Shown here: positions 1 through 6,839 of the stretch, piece by piece
How the letters are laid out: every line of letters begins with the position of its first letter
Position numbering within the stretch: the stretch's first letter is position 1
From: an uncultured Pseudogracilibacillus sp.
Lineage (GTDB): Bacteria > Bacillota > Bacilli > Bacillales > Amphibacillaceae
DNA: 64,000 nucleotides
Assembly (NCBI GenBank): GCA_937960785.1
Contig: CALGOZ010000128.1
Location: 1 to 64,000, forward strand
Reading direction: 5' to 3'
Translations under genes and position numbers: made by a program
The notes under the pieces: generated by a model
Database searches by the model: none
Told to the model about the DNA's origin: nothing
What the model saw: only the letters and a program-made list of their open reading frames with translations

Positions 1-262
1 GTAAGTCTACGTACAAAAACGTTTCAGCTTACTCAGTAGAGGCTTCTGATGAGTAAGTCTACGTACAAAAACGTTTCAGCTTACTCAGTGGAGGCTTCTG
101 ATGAGTAAGTCTACGAACAAAACGTTTCAGCTTACTCAATAGAGCCCTCCCACGAGTAAGTCTACGAACAAAAACGTTTCAACTTACTCAACGGACACCT
201 TTGCCATGTAAGCTAAATAAAGACAATATGTCATCTTACCCAGCGGAATTCCTTGCCGTGTA
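1..262. repeat. 52-bp tandem hairpin repeat array
   Basis: Units begin at 1, 53, 105, 156, 208 and 260, a period of 52 bp with one 51-bp unit. Units 1-4 are nearly identical; 5 and 6 are degraded. Each of units 1-4 carries outer arms GAGTAAG / CTTACTC around a loop holding a second ACGT / ACGT pair. Unit 5 keeps GTAAG / CTTAC although its inner arms changed to GACA / TGTC, so base pairing appears to be kept while the sequence drifts. The array touches the window edge and may continue upstream. It is not coding, because the period is not a multiple of three. Function is unknown. Confidence 0.85.
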
Positions 263-461
263 GATCAATAAACAAAACCCCTAAAACTTCACCAGCACGA
301 GGAGATGTTAGGTAGGTTTTCTTTAAAATTTTTGTAGCGAGAAGGGGCGTTAGTAAATTTTTTTAAATTTTCAGGAACAAGTAAATCAAATAGAGTTAAT
401 AGTGACAAACGTAAGAGGGGATGTTGCTATAAATAAATACAATATATTTTTGACTAAAAAA
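263..461. other. Gene-free stretch after the repeat array
   Basis: No convincing gene lies between the tandem repeats and the palindrome at 462. A 45-codon open stretch on the minus strand (289-426) has no start codon or ribosome-binding site. It runs into a second open frame towards 228. This could be a decayed gene or chance. Confidence 0.4.
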
Positions 462-504
462 GGATGGACTGAGATTCTACAACATATAAAATTTCAGTCT
501 ATCC
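462..504. repeat. Dispersed palindrome, copy 1
   Basis: The left arm GGATGGACTGA (462-472) pairs with TCAGTCTATCC (494-504) with one mismatch. The same arm sequence forms a longer perfect stem at 13108-13148. The bases after both copies also resemble each other (a pyrimidine-rich stretch and then GGCTT..TTAT). This suggests two relics of one mobile element end. It may also work as a terminator for the minus-strand gene ending at 551. Confidence 0.6.
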
Positions 505-550
505 ATTTATTAAAGGCTTATTATCCAAATTCATTTTTAAAATTATAAAT

Positions 551-841
551 TTATACGTTTCGCTTAATAAAGGCTGTTGATATTCCTTGGATAAACATAA
601 TCAGAGAAAGACTTGCGATAATCGATAAACTTAACCATTCAACTTTCACGTCAAGAAAACTTACAACAATAATAAAAAACACATACACTAGATTAAGGAA
701 CATCATCGATATATGTGAAGAACGGGCAATAATCATTTGTCCTCGTTCATCTTTCCCCTCGCTAATTGTAAATATTATATATATAGACATTCCAATGATT
801 GCAAGGGCAAAAGAAATAATATAAAGAACGTTAATCATCAT
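551..841 (-). CDS. Small membrane protein paired with XRE regulator
   Basis: A 96-residue hydrophobic protein with three predicted membrane segments (about 5-25, 43-65 and 70-90) separated by a short charged loop containing GKDERG. Its start overlaps the last codons of the upstream HTH regulator gene, and its ribosome-binding site (GAGGAGG) lies inside that gene, so the two are translationally coupled. Pairs of a short Cro/C1-type regulator and a small multi-pass membrane protein are common in Firmicutes. I do not recognise a specific family. Its role, perhaps membrane sensing or a simple co-transcribed partner, is inference. Confidence 0.75.
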   Translation of the reverse strand: MMINVLYIISFALAIIGMSIYIIFTISEGKDERGQMIIARSSHISMMFLNLVYVFFIIVVSFLDVKVEWLSLSIIASLSLIMFIQGISTAFIKRNV

Positions 842-1061
842 AATCTACCTCCTCATAGGTAAAAATTTCATCGATACGTTTTTCGAATAAAAGCGCAAGA
901 TCAAAAGCTAATTTCAAGGATGGATTATATTTATTTGCTTCTAGTGAATGAATCGTTTGTCGTGTGACACCGAGCTGCTCGGCTACATACTTTTGTGTCC
1001 ATCTTCTTTCAGCACGAAGAACGTATAAATTGTTGCGTAATTCTCGGTTTTTTTTTGGCAT
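831..1061 (-). CDS. XRE/Cro-type HTH transcriptional regulator
   Basis: A 76-residue stand-alone helix-turn-helix protein. The HTH_3 core spans about residues 8-62, with the recognition region QLGVTRQTIHSLEANKYNPS and the typical DLALLFEKRIDEIF end. I place the start at 1061 (MPKKNREL), because GAAGGGAAAG forms a good ribosome-binding site there. An in-frame ATG at 1079 has no such site and would contain that one. A perfect palindrome (1081-1100) lies directly upstream and could be its own operator. It is co-transcribed with the overlapping membrane protein gene. It most resembles small YozG/YgzD-like regulators, with no known ligand. Confidence 0.85.
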   Translation of the reverse strand: MPKKNRELRNNLYVLRAERRWTQKYVAEQLGVTRQTIHSLEANKYNPSLKLAFDLALLFEKRIDEIFTYEEVDYDD

Positions 1062-1080
1062 AATCTTTCCCTTCTTCATA

Positions 1081-1100
1081 ATGTAAAAAATATATTACAT
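1081..1100. promoter_or_regulatory. Putative operator palindrome of the XRE gene
   Basis: ATGTAA and TTACAT arms are separated by eight A/T bases just upstream of the regulator start. The symmetry and position fit autoregulation by a dimeric HTH protein. No binding data exist here, so the role is inferred. Confidence 0.5.
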
Positions 1101-1274
1101 TTGTTAATTATACTTTACAGTCTTTGTAGAGATAAGTCAATAAAAAATAAACATAATTTGATTACGTATAGACCACTTTATTATACGGATATTTTTATAC
1201 GAATATAGTAGTTTTATTAACCTTACGAAATGAATCCCTCGCTCATACAGTAGTAATAGGACGGGGTGATACCA

Positions 1275-1544
1275 TTGGAGTTACAATAAACATTACAAGT
1301 TATTACATTAATTATTTCTATATTAACTTTCGTAGGTAGCATTGTTATTTTTTTATTTAAAAAAATAGTAATCGACCCATTGCAAAGGGCAATCGATACA
1401 TTAAATAGCACGTTAAAACGGTTCGAGGAAAGTACGAATCGGCAATTGGAATTGTTAAACGAGGAAATTAGTTTGTTAAAATACGAAAATATTCGTCATG
1501 AAGAACAAATTAAGACATTATTTAAAGATCAAAAGGAGGGATGA
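1275..1544 (+). pseudogene. Holin-accessory (membrane plus coiled-coil) gene with early stop
   Basis: A TTG at 1275 follows a good ribosome-binding site (GGGGTGAT), but the fifth codon (1287-1289) is TAA. Past that stop the same frame is open for 84 codons. It encodes one membrane helix (ITLIISILTFVGSIVIFLF) followed by a charged coiled coil (LKRFEESTNRQLELLNEEIS). This architecture is typical of the short phage lysis-accessory protein that precedes a holin. It ends four bases before the holin start and supplies that gene's ribosome-binding site. No ATG, GTG or TTG lies between the stop and the membrane helix, so it is probably inactive. A sequencing error or rare ATT/ATA re-initiation are alternatives. 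Confidence 0.6.
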
Positions 1545-1545
1545 A

Positions 1546-1794
1546 ATGACACAAGCAATTATTCGTTTAGTTATTCTGTTAATTTTATTACTGAACCAAG
1601 TGCTTCTTGTGCTAGGTCTGAGTCCGTTAAGTGAAGAATTATTATATGAAGATGCTTCAAGTGTTGCAACGATTGGGGTTGCTCTTTGGACGTGGTGGAA
1701 AAATAATTATGTAACGAAGGAAGCTCAGGAAGCGCAAAAGTATTTAAATGAATTAAAAAAAGAAGGCGCTTGTAAACCACGTCTTCTATTTTAG
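1546..1794 (+). CDS. Phage-type holin (phi LC3 family)
   Basis: An 82-residue protein with an N-terminal hydrophobic helix (about 5-25) and a second hydrophobic segment containing ASSVATIGVALWTWWKNN, followed by a charged tail. This is the layout of class II holins of the phi LC3 family, which let endolysin cross the membrane during phage lysis. The ribosome-binding site GGAGGG lies five bases before the ATG. It sits directly behind the broken accessory gene. No endolysin or other phage gene follows, so this is a stranded lysis cassette or a domesticated holin. The in-frame ATG at 1498 lies inside the preceding frame and has no ribosome-binding site. Confidence 0.8.
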   Translation: MTQAIIRLVILLILLLNQVLLVLGLSPLSEELLYEDASSVATIGVALWTWWKNNYVTKEAQEAQKYLNELKKEGACKPRLLF

Positions 1795-1901
1795 TTTGTA
1801 ATGCTTGGATAATCACATATGTCATTAGTTTTGTGCAAAAGTAGTAATTTTCATCGTTTGTAACAAAATATGATACGGTAGATCAGGCGCTTATAGGTAA
1901 A

Positions 1902-1930
1902 TATACTTAGGGTAAAGACCCTCTAGTATA
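1902..1930 (+). promoter_or_regulatory. Hairpin next to the MaoC ribosome-binding site
   Basis: TATACTTAGGGT pairs imperfectly with ACCCTCTAGTATA around a four-base loop, ending five bases before the AGGAGG of the next gene. There is no U-run. It could affect translation initiation or mRNA stability, but this is speculative. Confidence 0.4.
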
Positions 1931-1948
1931 TACTAGGAGGAGACAAGC

Positions 1949-2377
1949 TTGAAAGTGCGTGAGTTTAAAATTTGGGATACTTATAAAACAGATACGATGG
2001 AAGTTACAAAAGAACATATTATTGAATTTGCCACGAAATATGATCCACAATATTTACACATCAATGAGGAGAAGGCTAAACAAACGCGATTTAAAGGGAT
2101 TATCGCTTCAGGGGTTCATACGTTAGCGATGTCTTTAAGTTTATGGATCGACACAGGAAAGTACGGGGAGGATCTTATTGCTGGTTTAGAAATTAATGAT
2201 ATTAAGTTTTTAAAACCAGTGTATCCTGGGGATGATATATATAGTATTGGAACTGTATTAGATGTAGAAGAAAAACAAAATAAGACTGGTATTCTTACGT
2301 TACGTCTATCGACATTCAATCAAAGGGAAGAGCAAGTGTTTCAAGCTGATTTTGTCGTATTAATGAAAAATGATTAA
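1949..2377 (+). CDS. MaoC-like hot-dog dehydratase
   Basis: A 142-residue single hot-dog domain of the MaoC/R-specific enoyl-CoA hydratase type. The hydratase motif is visible at about residues 32-53 (YDPQYLHINEEKA, then RFKGIIASG), with the Asp and His expected to activate water. Such proteins hydrate trans-2-enoyl-CoA to (R)-3-hydroxyacyl-CoA in fatty-acid or polyhydroxyalkanoate metabolism, although many homologues have unknown substrates. Translation starts at TTG behind a strong AGGAGGAGA. It is monocistronic and shares a bidirectional terminator with rpsD. The substrate is not predictable from context. Confidence 0.85.
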   Translation: MKVREFKIWDTYKTDTMEVTKEHIIEFATKYDPQYLHINEEKAKQTRFKGIIASGVHTLAMSLSLWIDTGKYGEDLIAGLEINDIKFLKPVYPGDDIYSIGTVLDVEEKQNKTGILTLRLSTFNQREEQVFQADFVVLMKND

Positions 2378-2458
2378 GAATATATGTTTTTATTAACTTT
2401 AAAATTACCTACTAGACTTGCTAGTACATAATAAATAATGAATTAAATTGATATAAAA

Positions 2459-2497
2459 AATCTCAAATCGTCGTATGTAACGATTTGAGATTTTTGT
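2459..2497. terminator. Bidirectional terminator, maoC-like / rpsD
   Basis: TCTCAAATCG (2461-2470) pairs perfectly with CGATTTGAGA (2481-2490). A-rich and T-rich flanks let it stop transcription from both convergent genes. Confidence 0.85.
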
Positions 2498-2510
2498 TGA
2501 AATGAAAATA

Positions 2511-3113
2511 TTAACGTGAGTAGAACTCAACGATTAATGATTCGTCAATTTCAGCTGGTAATTCTGAACGTTCAGGTAAACGAGTAAAGACTCCTTCTAA
2601 CTTGTCTTCATCGAAGGTTAAGTAATCTGGTACAAAGTTATTTTCTTCAACAGATTCTTTAATAATTTGTAAGTCACGGGAACGCTCGCGAACACCGATT
2701 GTTTGGTTCGGCTGTACACGGTAAGATGGAATGTCGACTCGCTGTCCATCGACAGTGATGTGGCCATGGTTTACGAGTTGACGTGCTTGACGGCGTGTAC
2801 GAGCAAGTCCAAGACGGTAGACTAAGTTATCTAAGCGAGACTCTAAAAGAATCATGAAGTTTTCACCGTGAACTCCACTCATTCTACCTGCTTCATCGAA
2901 TAAGTTACGGAATTGACGTTCGTTTAAACCGTACATGTAACGTAACTTTTGTTTTTCCTGTTGCTGTAAACCATATTCTGAAATTTTACGACGTTGACTC
3001 GCACCATGTTGCCCTGGTGGATAAGGACGCTTTGCAAGTTCTTTACCCGTTCCTGTTAAAGAAATACCAAGACGGCGAGATTTCTTCCATAAAGACCCTC
3101 TGAATCGTGCCAT
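2511..3113 (-). CDS. rpsD: 30S ribosomal protein S4
   Basis: A 200-residue S4, a primary binder of 16S rRNA that starts assembly of the small-subunit body. It begins [16 protein letters not shown], and the S4 RNA-binding domain (about 90-150) includes [28 protein letters not shown]. The start at 3113 has a proper AAAGGAGGT; an upstream in-frame ATG at 3167 does not. There are no Cys residues in the N-terminal region, so this is the zinc-free form. The gene stands alone, as in B. subtilis, with its own promoter and a leader of about 180 bases where S4 feedback control is expected. Confidence 0.98.
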   Translation of the reverse strand: MARFRGSLWKKSRRLGISLTGTGKELAKRPYPPGQHGASQRRKISEYGLQQQEKQKLRYMYGLNERQFRNLFDEAGRMSGVHGENFMILLESRLDNLVYRLGLARTRRQARQLVNHGHITVDGQRVDIPSYRVQPNQTIGVRERSRDLQIIKESVEENNFVPDYLTFDEDKLEGVFTRLPERSELPAEIDESLIVEFYSR

Positions 3114-3296
3114 AGGACCTTTACCTCCTTTATTTTTAATGTTGCATAAAATAAAGACCGTGTGCACTAAATGTTGATCATTTTGTTTTCATGTACCTTC
3201 GCTCCAGCAGCCAAGAGTTACACGATACACCTCGTAGAAGAGGAACAAAATGAGGCCAGACATAAGTACACTAAGGCTACTTCTTATTTTACACAA
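3114..3296 (-). promoter_or_regulatory. rpsD 5' leader, probable S4 autoregulatory region
   Basis: About 180 untranslated bases separate the likely rpsD transcription start from its ATG. In B. subtilis S4 represses rpsD by binding a structured leader, and this leader has the right position and length. I did not fold it, so the structure is inferred from family knowledge. Confidence 0.5.
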
Positions 3297-3301
3297 AATA
3301 T

Positions 3302-3330
3302 AGTATATAATTTTAAACTTGTAAAGTCAA
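3302..3330 (-). promoter_or_regulatory. rpsD promoter (SigmaA)
   Basis: On the minus strand TTGACT (3330-3325) is separated by 17 bases from TATACT (3307-3302). This is a near-consensus SigmaA promoter pointing at rpsD. Confidence 0.75.
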
Positions 3331-3497
3331 CGGAAAGACAGGTTTTCTTCACTTTTCTATTTTTTAGAAAATGGATTAAATAAAATTTAAGCAGTCAGCA
3401 TAATATGTACAAAAGTTTCAATTTTTCAATGACGTTTCTTGAAAAGGGAATGAATGATGTCGAAAAAGATTATAAATACAAGGAAAAAAGGTATTTG

Positions 3498-3547
3498 TTA
3501 ATACAATAAAGAAAATAATCTTAGTGCATACCGGTTTATTGTATTAA
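3498..3547. repeat. 13-bp perfect inverted repeat upstream of small membrane gene
   Basis: TTAATACAATAAA (3498-3510) is perfectly complementary to TTTATTGTATTAA (3535-3547) across a 24-base spacer. It lies 55 bases upstream of the next start. It could be an operator or an mRNA hairpin. The rest of the 3331-3601 stretch holds no gene. Confidence 0.7.
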
Positions 3548-3601
3548 TTTGTTTTAATAGTCGGTTTAAAGAGTTGAATTGCTAAAATTGAGGTGATCTA
3601 T

Positions 3602-3853
3602 TTGCAAACTAATGTCAATCGATTGCGAAGTCGGCTTATGTGCTTCCTTGGCTCGATTGGTATCATTATTTTTTTGCAACCTGCTCTTTTATATATATAT
3701 AAAATGTTAAAAGAATTTAGCATTATCGAGCTTTACGGGAAAATAAGCTCATTTCTTCATTTAAATGGTTTTTATATAATCTTATTTTCCGTAAATATTT
3801 TTTTGTTAGTTACTGTTTTTCTTATTATTTATATAAAGTTTATTTGGAATTAA
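3602..3853 (+). CDS. Small two-helix membrane protein, unknown
   Basis: An 83-residue protein with two strongly hydrophobic segments (about 12-35 and 54-79) and a basic N-terminus (RLRSRL), so probably two membrane passes with the N-terminus inside. I do not recognise the family. A TTG at 3602 sits five bases after GAGGTGAT. The in-frame GTG at 3593 is part of that ribosome-binding site and is unlikely to be the start. It has its own upstream inverted repeat and is followed by a response-regulator gene after a 100-base gap. No function can be assigned. Confidence 0.6.
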   Translation: MQTNVNRLRSRLMCFLGSIGIIIFLQPALLYIYKMLKEFSIIELYGKISSFLHLNGFYIILFSVNIFLLVTVFLIIYIKFIWN

Positions 3854-3952
3854 ACGAACTTAAATAAATATCGTTCCTAAATTTCACCGTAAAACACTCT
3901 AAAAACCGACCATTAACAAAAAATGGAATATGTAATTGGAGGTAGTATAATA

Positions 3953-4603
3953 ATGAATAGAGCTGTTAAAATGGTGTTAGTGGATTATCGATTTTTTCAA
4001 TCTGACATTATTCAAGTGTTACAAGCAGAAGAAACCTTCCAAATCGTAGCCACTAGTGATGACTATTCAACGGTTTCCTCGATATTAAAAGAAAAACGAA
4101 TTGATTTGCTATTGACTGATATAACTTTACTAATGAAATACCAAACTATGTTAAAAAAGGAATTGAATCGTTTAGAGTACAATGTAAAAATCGTAGCTCT
4201 TGCTTCTTCCGTAGAGGATCAATATGTGCTTGAGGCGATTCAATTCGGTGTAGATGGGTATTTGTTGAAGGATATGAATATATTTACTTTTTTAAAAGCG
4301 ATTAAAACGGTCCATCAAGATAAAACGTACATCCATCCAGCTGTTACAAGGCCTTTAGTAGAAGCGTATAGGAGTTTATTAATTCAACAGAACAAGTATC
4401 CCACACCAGTTTGTACAAAAAGGGAAAATGAAGTCTTACAATTATTAGCAAAAGGTCAAAGCAATCGCCACATTGCTCAAGCGCTAGCTATTAGCGAAAA
4501 AACTGTAAAAAACCATATTAGTAATATGTTACGAAAAATGAAGGTAAATGACCGTACCCAAGCAGTCGTTACGGCTATTAGAAATAACTGGATAACGCTA
4601 TAG
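3953..4603 (+). CDS. DegU-like LuxR response regulator, atypical receiver (1)
   Basis: A 216-residue NarL/FixJ-type regulator: receiver domain (about 5-120) and C-terminal LuxR HTH (about 150-212, with CTKRENEVLQLLAKGQSN and SEKTVKNHISNMLRKM, DegU-like). The receiver keeps the phospho-acceptor position Asp56 and Lys106. The N-terminal acidic pair is DY (residues 11-12) instead of DD/ED, and the switch Thr/Ser is Ala84. Such receivers often bind magnesium poorly and may work without phosphorylation; that is inference. The start at 3953 follows GGAGGT; an upstream ATG at 3923 lacks a ribosome-binding site. No histidine kinase is nearby. It precedes a GGDEF gene and resembles the regulator at 6840. 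Confidence 0.85.
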   Translation: MNRAVKMVLVDYRFFQSDIIQVLQAEETFQIVATSDDYSTVSSILKEKRIDLLLTDITLLMKYQTMLKKELNRLEYNVKIVALASSVEDQYVLEAIQFGVDGYLLKDMNIFTFLKAIKTVHQDKTYIHPAVTRPLVEAYRSLLIQQNKYPTPVCTKRENEVLQLLAKGQSNRHIAQALAISEKTVKNHISNMLRKMKVNDRTQAVVTAIRNNWITL

Positions 4604-4796
4604 GTACTTATTTACTATTCCTGTGATTATAATTTTCAGAATAAACAAAAACATTGTGACAGAAGTGTAACAAAGTAGTTATATTTACTTAAATAAATAG
4701 CTTCACAAAGGTATGTAAAAGTAAATACTAGTAAAAAAGGTCTACTTATAGTATAGTGTATATAGGTGATTTTACGTGAGGCAGGTGAGCGGGTAA

Positions 4797-6665
4797 ATGG
4801 AAGAAAAATCAATTTTATTACAATTAAAAGCAACTTTGTTTGATATGCACGATGTTTTTACTAATGAAAACTACAAGATTCAAGATGCATTGATGGAAGT
4901 AAATAAGAAATTAAAACATACCCTTCAGGCTACTGAGATTAAATTATTTATCAATCAACAACAATTAACTCGGCTTGCCCCGGATAGTTATCACACTTTA
5001 CGTTTGTCTAATATTAGTACGGACGAAAATTGGATTAACTCTTTAAAAAAGAAGTTTTCCGAATCGAAAGAAGACGTATTGTTACTACAAGAACAACTAA
5101 CCCTTGATCATAGACCGTATCTCCATTATATTGTGATGAAATTACAATCTCCTACGAACTTTAAAGCTTATTATTTATTAACATATGATGAAAAACCAAC
5201 GATTAATCATGAAGTATTAATCGAAATGCAGCAGGTAGTAAATAAGTTTTTTGAAGTTTTTTGTAATCATTTTTACGAACGATTTCTCCAAGAACGAAAT
5301 CAATTGTTGTTCCAACTTTCAGCTAATTTACACTCGGTTTATCGTACGACGGATGTCTTGAAAAGAGTTTATAGCTCTGTGAAAATTTTATATCCAGCTT
5401 TCTCATATCGCTTCTTAATGTCCCATGAGTATGATGACTCATCTTTACCGATCGATACGATTAACTACTCCGATAATAGCCAAAGTCTTGATACAAAAGC
5501 TTTTATGAATAATGAAATACAACTCGATCTCAATTATGAACAAAATAAAACTGTTATCTATGCTCCATTAACAGGTAGGCAAGGAGTTTATGGAGTTTTA
5601 GAAATTGTTATTCCACGAGCGATTGTTCCGAACGAATCCGATTATCATTTTATAAATCAATCATCAAAGATGATCGGAAGGGCAGTGGAACGTACGACCC
5701 TTTATCAAAGTTCTAACCAACTTATTACAGATTTACAATCTATTAACTTAGCGACAAGGGATATAAACCGCAATTTAGAAATGGCGGAGATATCTGAAAG
5801 TGTTAAGAAGCATATTTATAATTCTTGTCAAGCAGAAGAAATAGGTATCGTTATGTTAACGAAAGATAATGAAGGAAGGGAAACATACCGTATAACAAAG
5901 GAAAGTACAGCTTATTTCAAACTTTCACGAGCGAAGGATTTCGTTCATTATTTGACGAAAAGACTTAAAAAGAATTCCGAACCAATATTATCAGGAAACT
6001 TTAAAATTGAATCATTACCAGTTCCTTTTAATTCAGTTATGGTTATTCCGATGTGGGATTCGGAGAAAATGTTTGGCTTTATTGTAATAGCTCATGAAAA
6101 ACCGTATTACTTTTCTTTTGATAAATATAAGTTCATACAATCCTTTGTTCAACATGCGGCTCTTGCTTATACGAATTCACTCTTAAAGGAACAGCTTCGG
6201 GAGACAGCGATCACCGATTACTTAACGAAACTTTACATGCGAAATTATCTCGATAAAAAAATCGATCAACATATGGCAACCAATCAAGGTGGAACTTTTA
6301 TGCTATTAGATGTCGACGACTTTAAGCTTGTTAATGATACGTATGGACATTACGTAGGTGATCGAGTTTTAATTCAAATTGCAAATGTATTAAAAAACAC
6401 TTTAAATGATAATGAAATTGCAGCTCGTTGGGGTGGGGAGGAATTTGCAGTTTATTTACCTTATTCAAATGCCGAATATGCTGAAGAAGTAGCGAGAAAT
6501 ATTAGCTCTTCAATAAAAACAAAAACGAAGCCTAACGTAACCGTATCGATTGGGATTTCTACCTGGTCGGAAGGACGTCATTCGATTGAAGAACTCTTCA
6601 TTCGAGCTGACGAGGCGCTTTACGAAGCAAAATCTACTGGAAAAGATTGTATCGTGTTTAATTAA
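4797..6665 (+). CDS. GAF-GGDEF diguanylate cyclase
   Basis: A 622-residue soluble protein. The N-terminal half and middle contain two GAF-like regions (roughly 170-300 and 320-460), and the C-terminus (about 465-622) is a GGDEF domain. The active-site motif is RWGGEEF near residue 546, with FMLLDVDDFKLVNDTYGH upstream, so it should make cyclic di-GMP from two GTP. The inhibitory I-site (RxxD) is replaced by NDNE, so product inhibition through that site is unlikely. There is no membrane segment and no EAL domain. It lies between two DegU-like regulators with its own terminator, which suggests a local signalling module. What the GAF regions sense is unknown. Confidence 0.9.
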   Translation: MEEKSILLQLKATLFDMHDVFTNENYKIQDALMEVNKKLKHTLQATEIKLFINQQQLTRLAPDSYHTLRLSNISTDENWINSLKKKFSESKEDVLLLQEQLTLDHRPYLHYIVMKLQSPTNFKAYYLLTYDEKPTINHEVLIEMQQVVNKFFEVFCNHFYERFLQERNQLLFQLSANLHSVYRTTDVLKRVYSSVKILYPAFSYRFLMSHEYDDSSLPIDTINYSDNSQSLDTKAFMNNEIQLDLNYEQNKTVIYAPLTGRQGVYGVLEIVIPRAIVPNESDYHFINQSSKMIGRAVERTTLYQSSNQLITDLQSINLATRDINRNLEMAEISESVKKHIYNSCQAEEIGIVMLTKDNEGRETYRITKESTAYFKLSRAKDFVHYLTKRLKKNSEPILSGNFKIESLPVPFNSVMVIPMWDSEKMFGFIVIAHEKPYYFSFDKYKFIQSFVQHAALAYTNSLLKEQLRETAITDYLTKLYMRNYLDKKIDQHMATNQGGTFMLLDVDDFKLVNDTYGHYVGDRVLIQIANVLKNTLNDNEIAARWGGEEFAVYLPYSNAEYAEEVARNISSSIKTKTKPNVTVSIGISTWSEGRHSIEELFIRADEALYEAKSTGKDCIVFN

Positions 6666-6679
6666 GGTTTATTCACATA

Positions 6680-6732
6680 AACTAGCTTATATAGCTTAAA
6701 GAAGCATCATTACTAAAATAAGCTAGTTTTTT
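6680..6732 (+). terminator. Terminator of GGDEF gene
   Basis: AACTAGCTTAT (6680-6690) pairs with ATAAGCTAGTT (6718-6728), followed by a T-run. Confidence 0.85.
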
Positions 6733-6839
6733 GTTCAACTTTTGTTTAAGTCTGTTTGTTAAACTTGCCGATAGTTCACACATACCTCGGTAATAAAGTT
6801 AGTAAGAAAAGATTGTAAAGTATTTAGGGGGAAATAGTG

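Noticed and set aside
1..262. CRISPR array
   Set aside because: Repeats are directly adjacent with similar, not unique, intervening bases; the period of 52 bp includes the whole unit, and no cas genes are present.
1223..1411. 62-codon minus-strand frame
   Set aside because: It lies opposite the start of the broken holin-accessory gene and has no ribosome-binding site.
3171..3383. 70-codon plus-strand frame opposite the rpsD leader
   Set aside because: It overlaps the rpsD promoter and leader, has no ribosome-binding site, and its peptide looks random.
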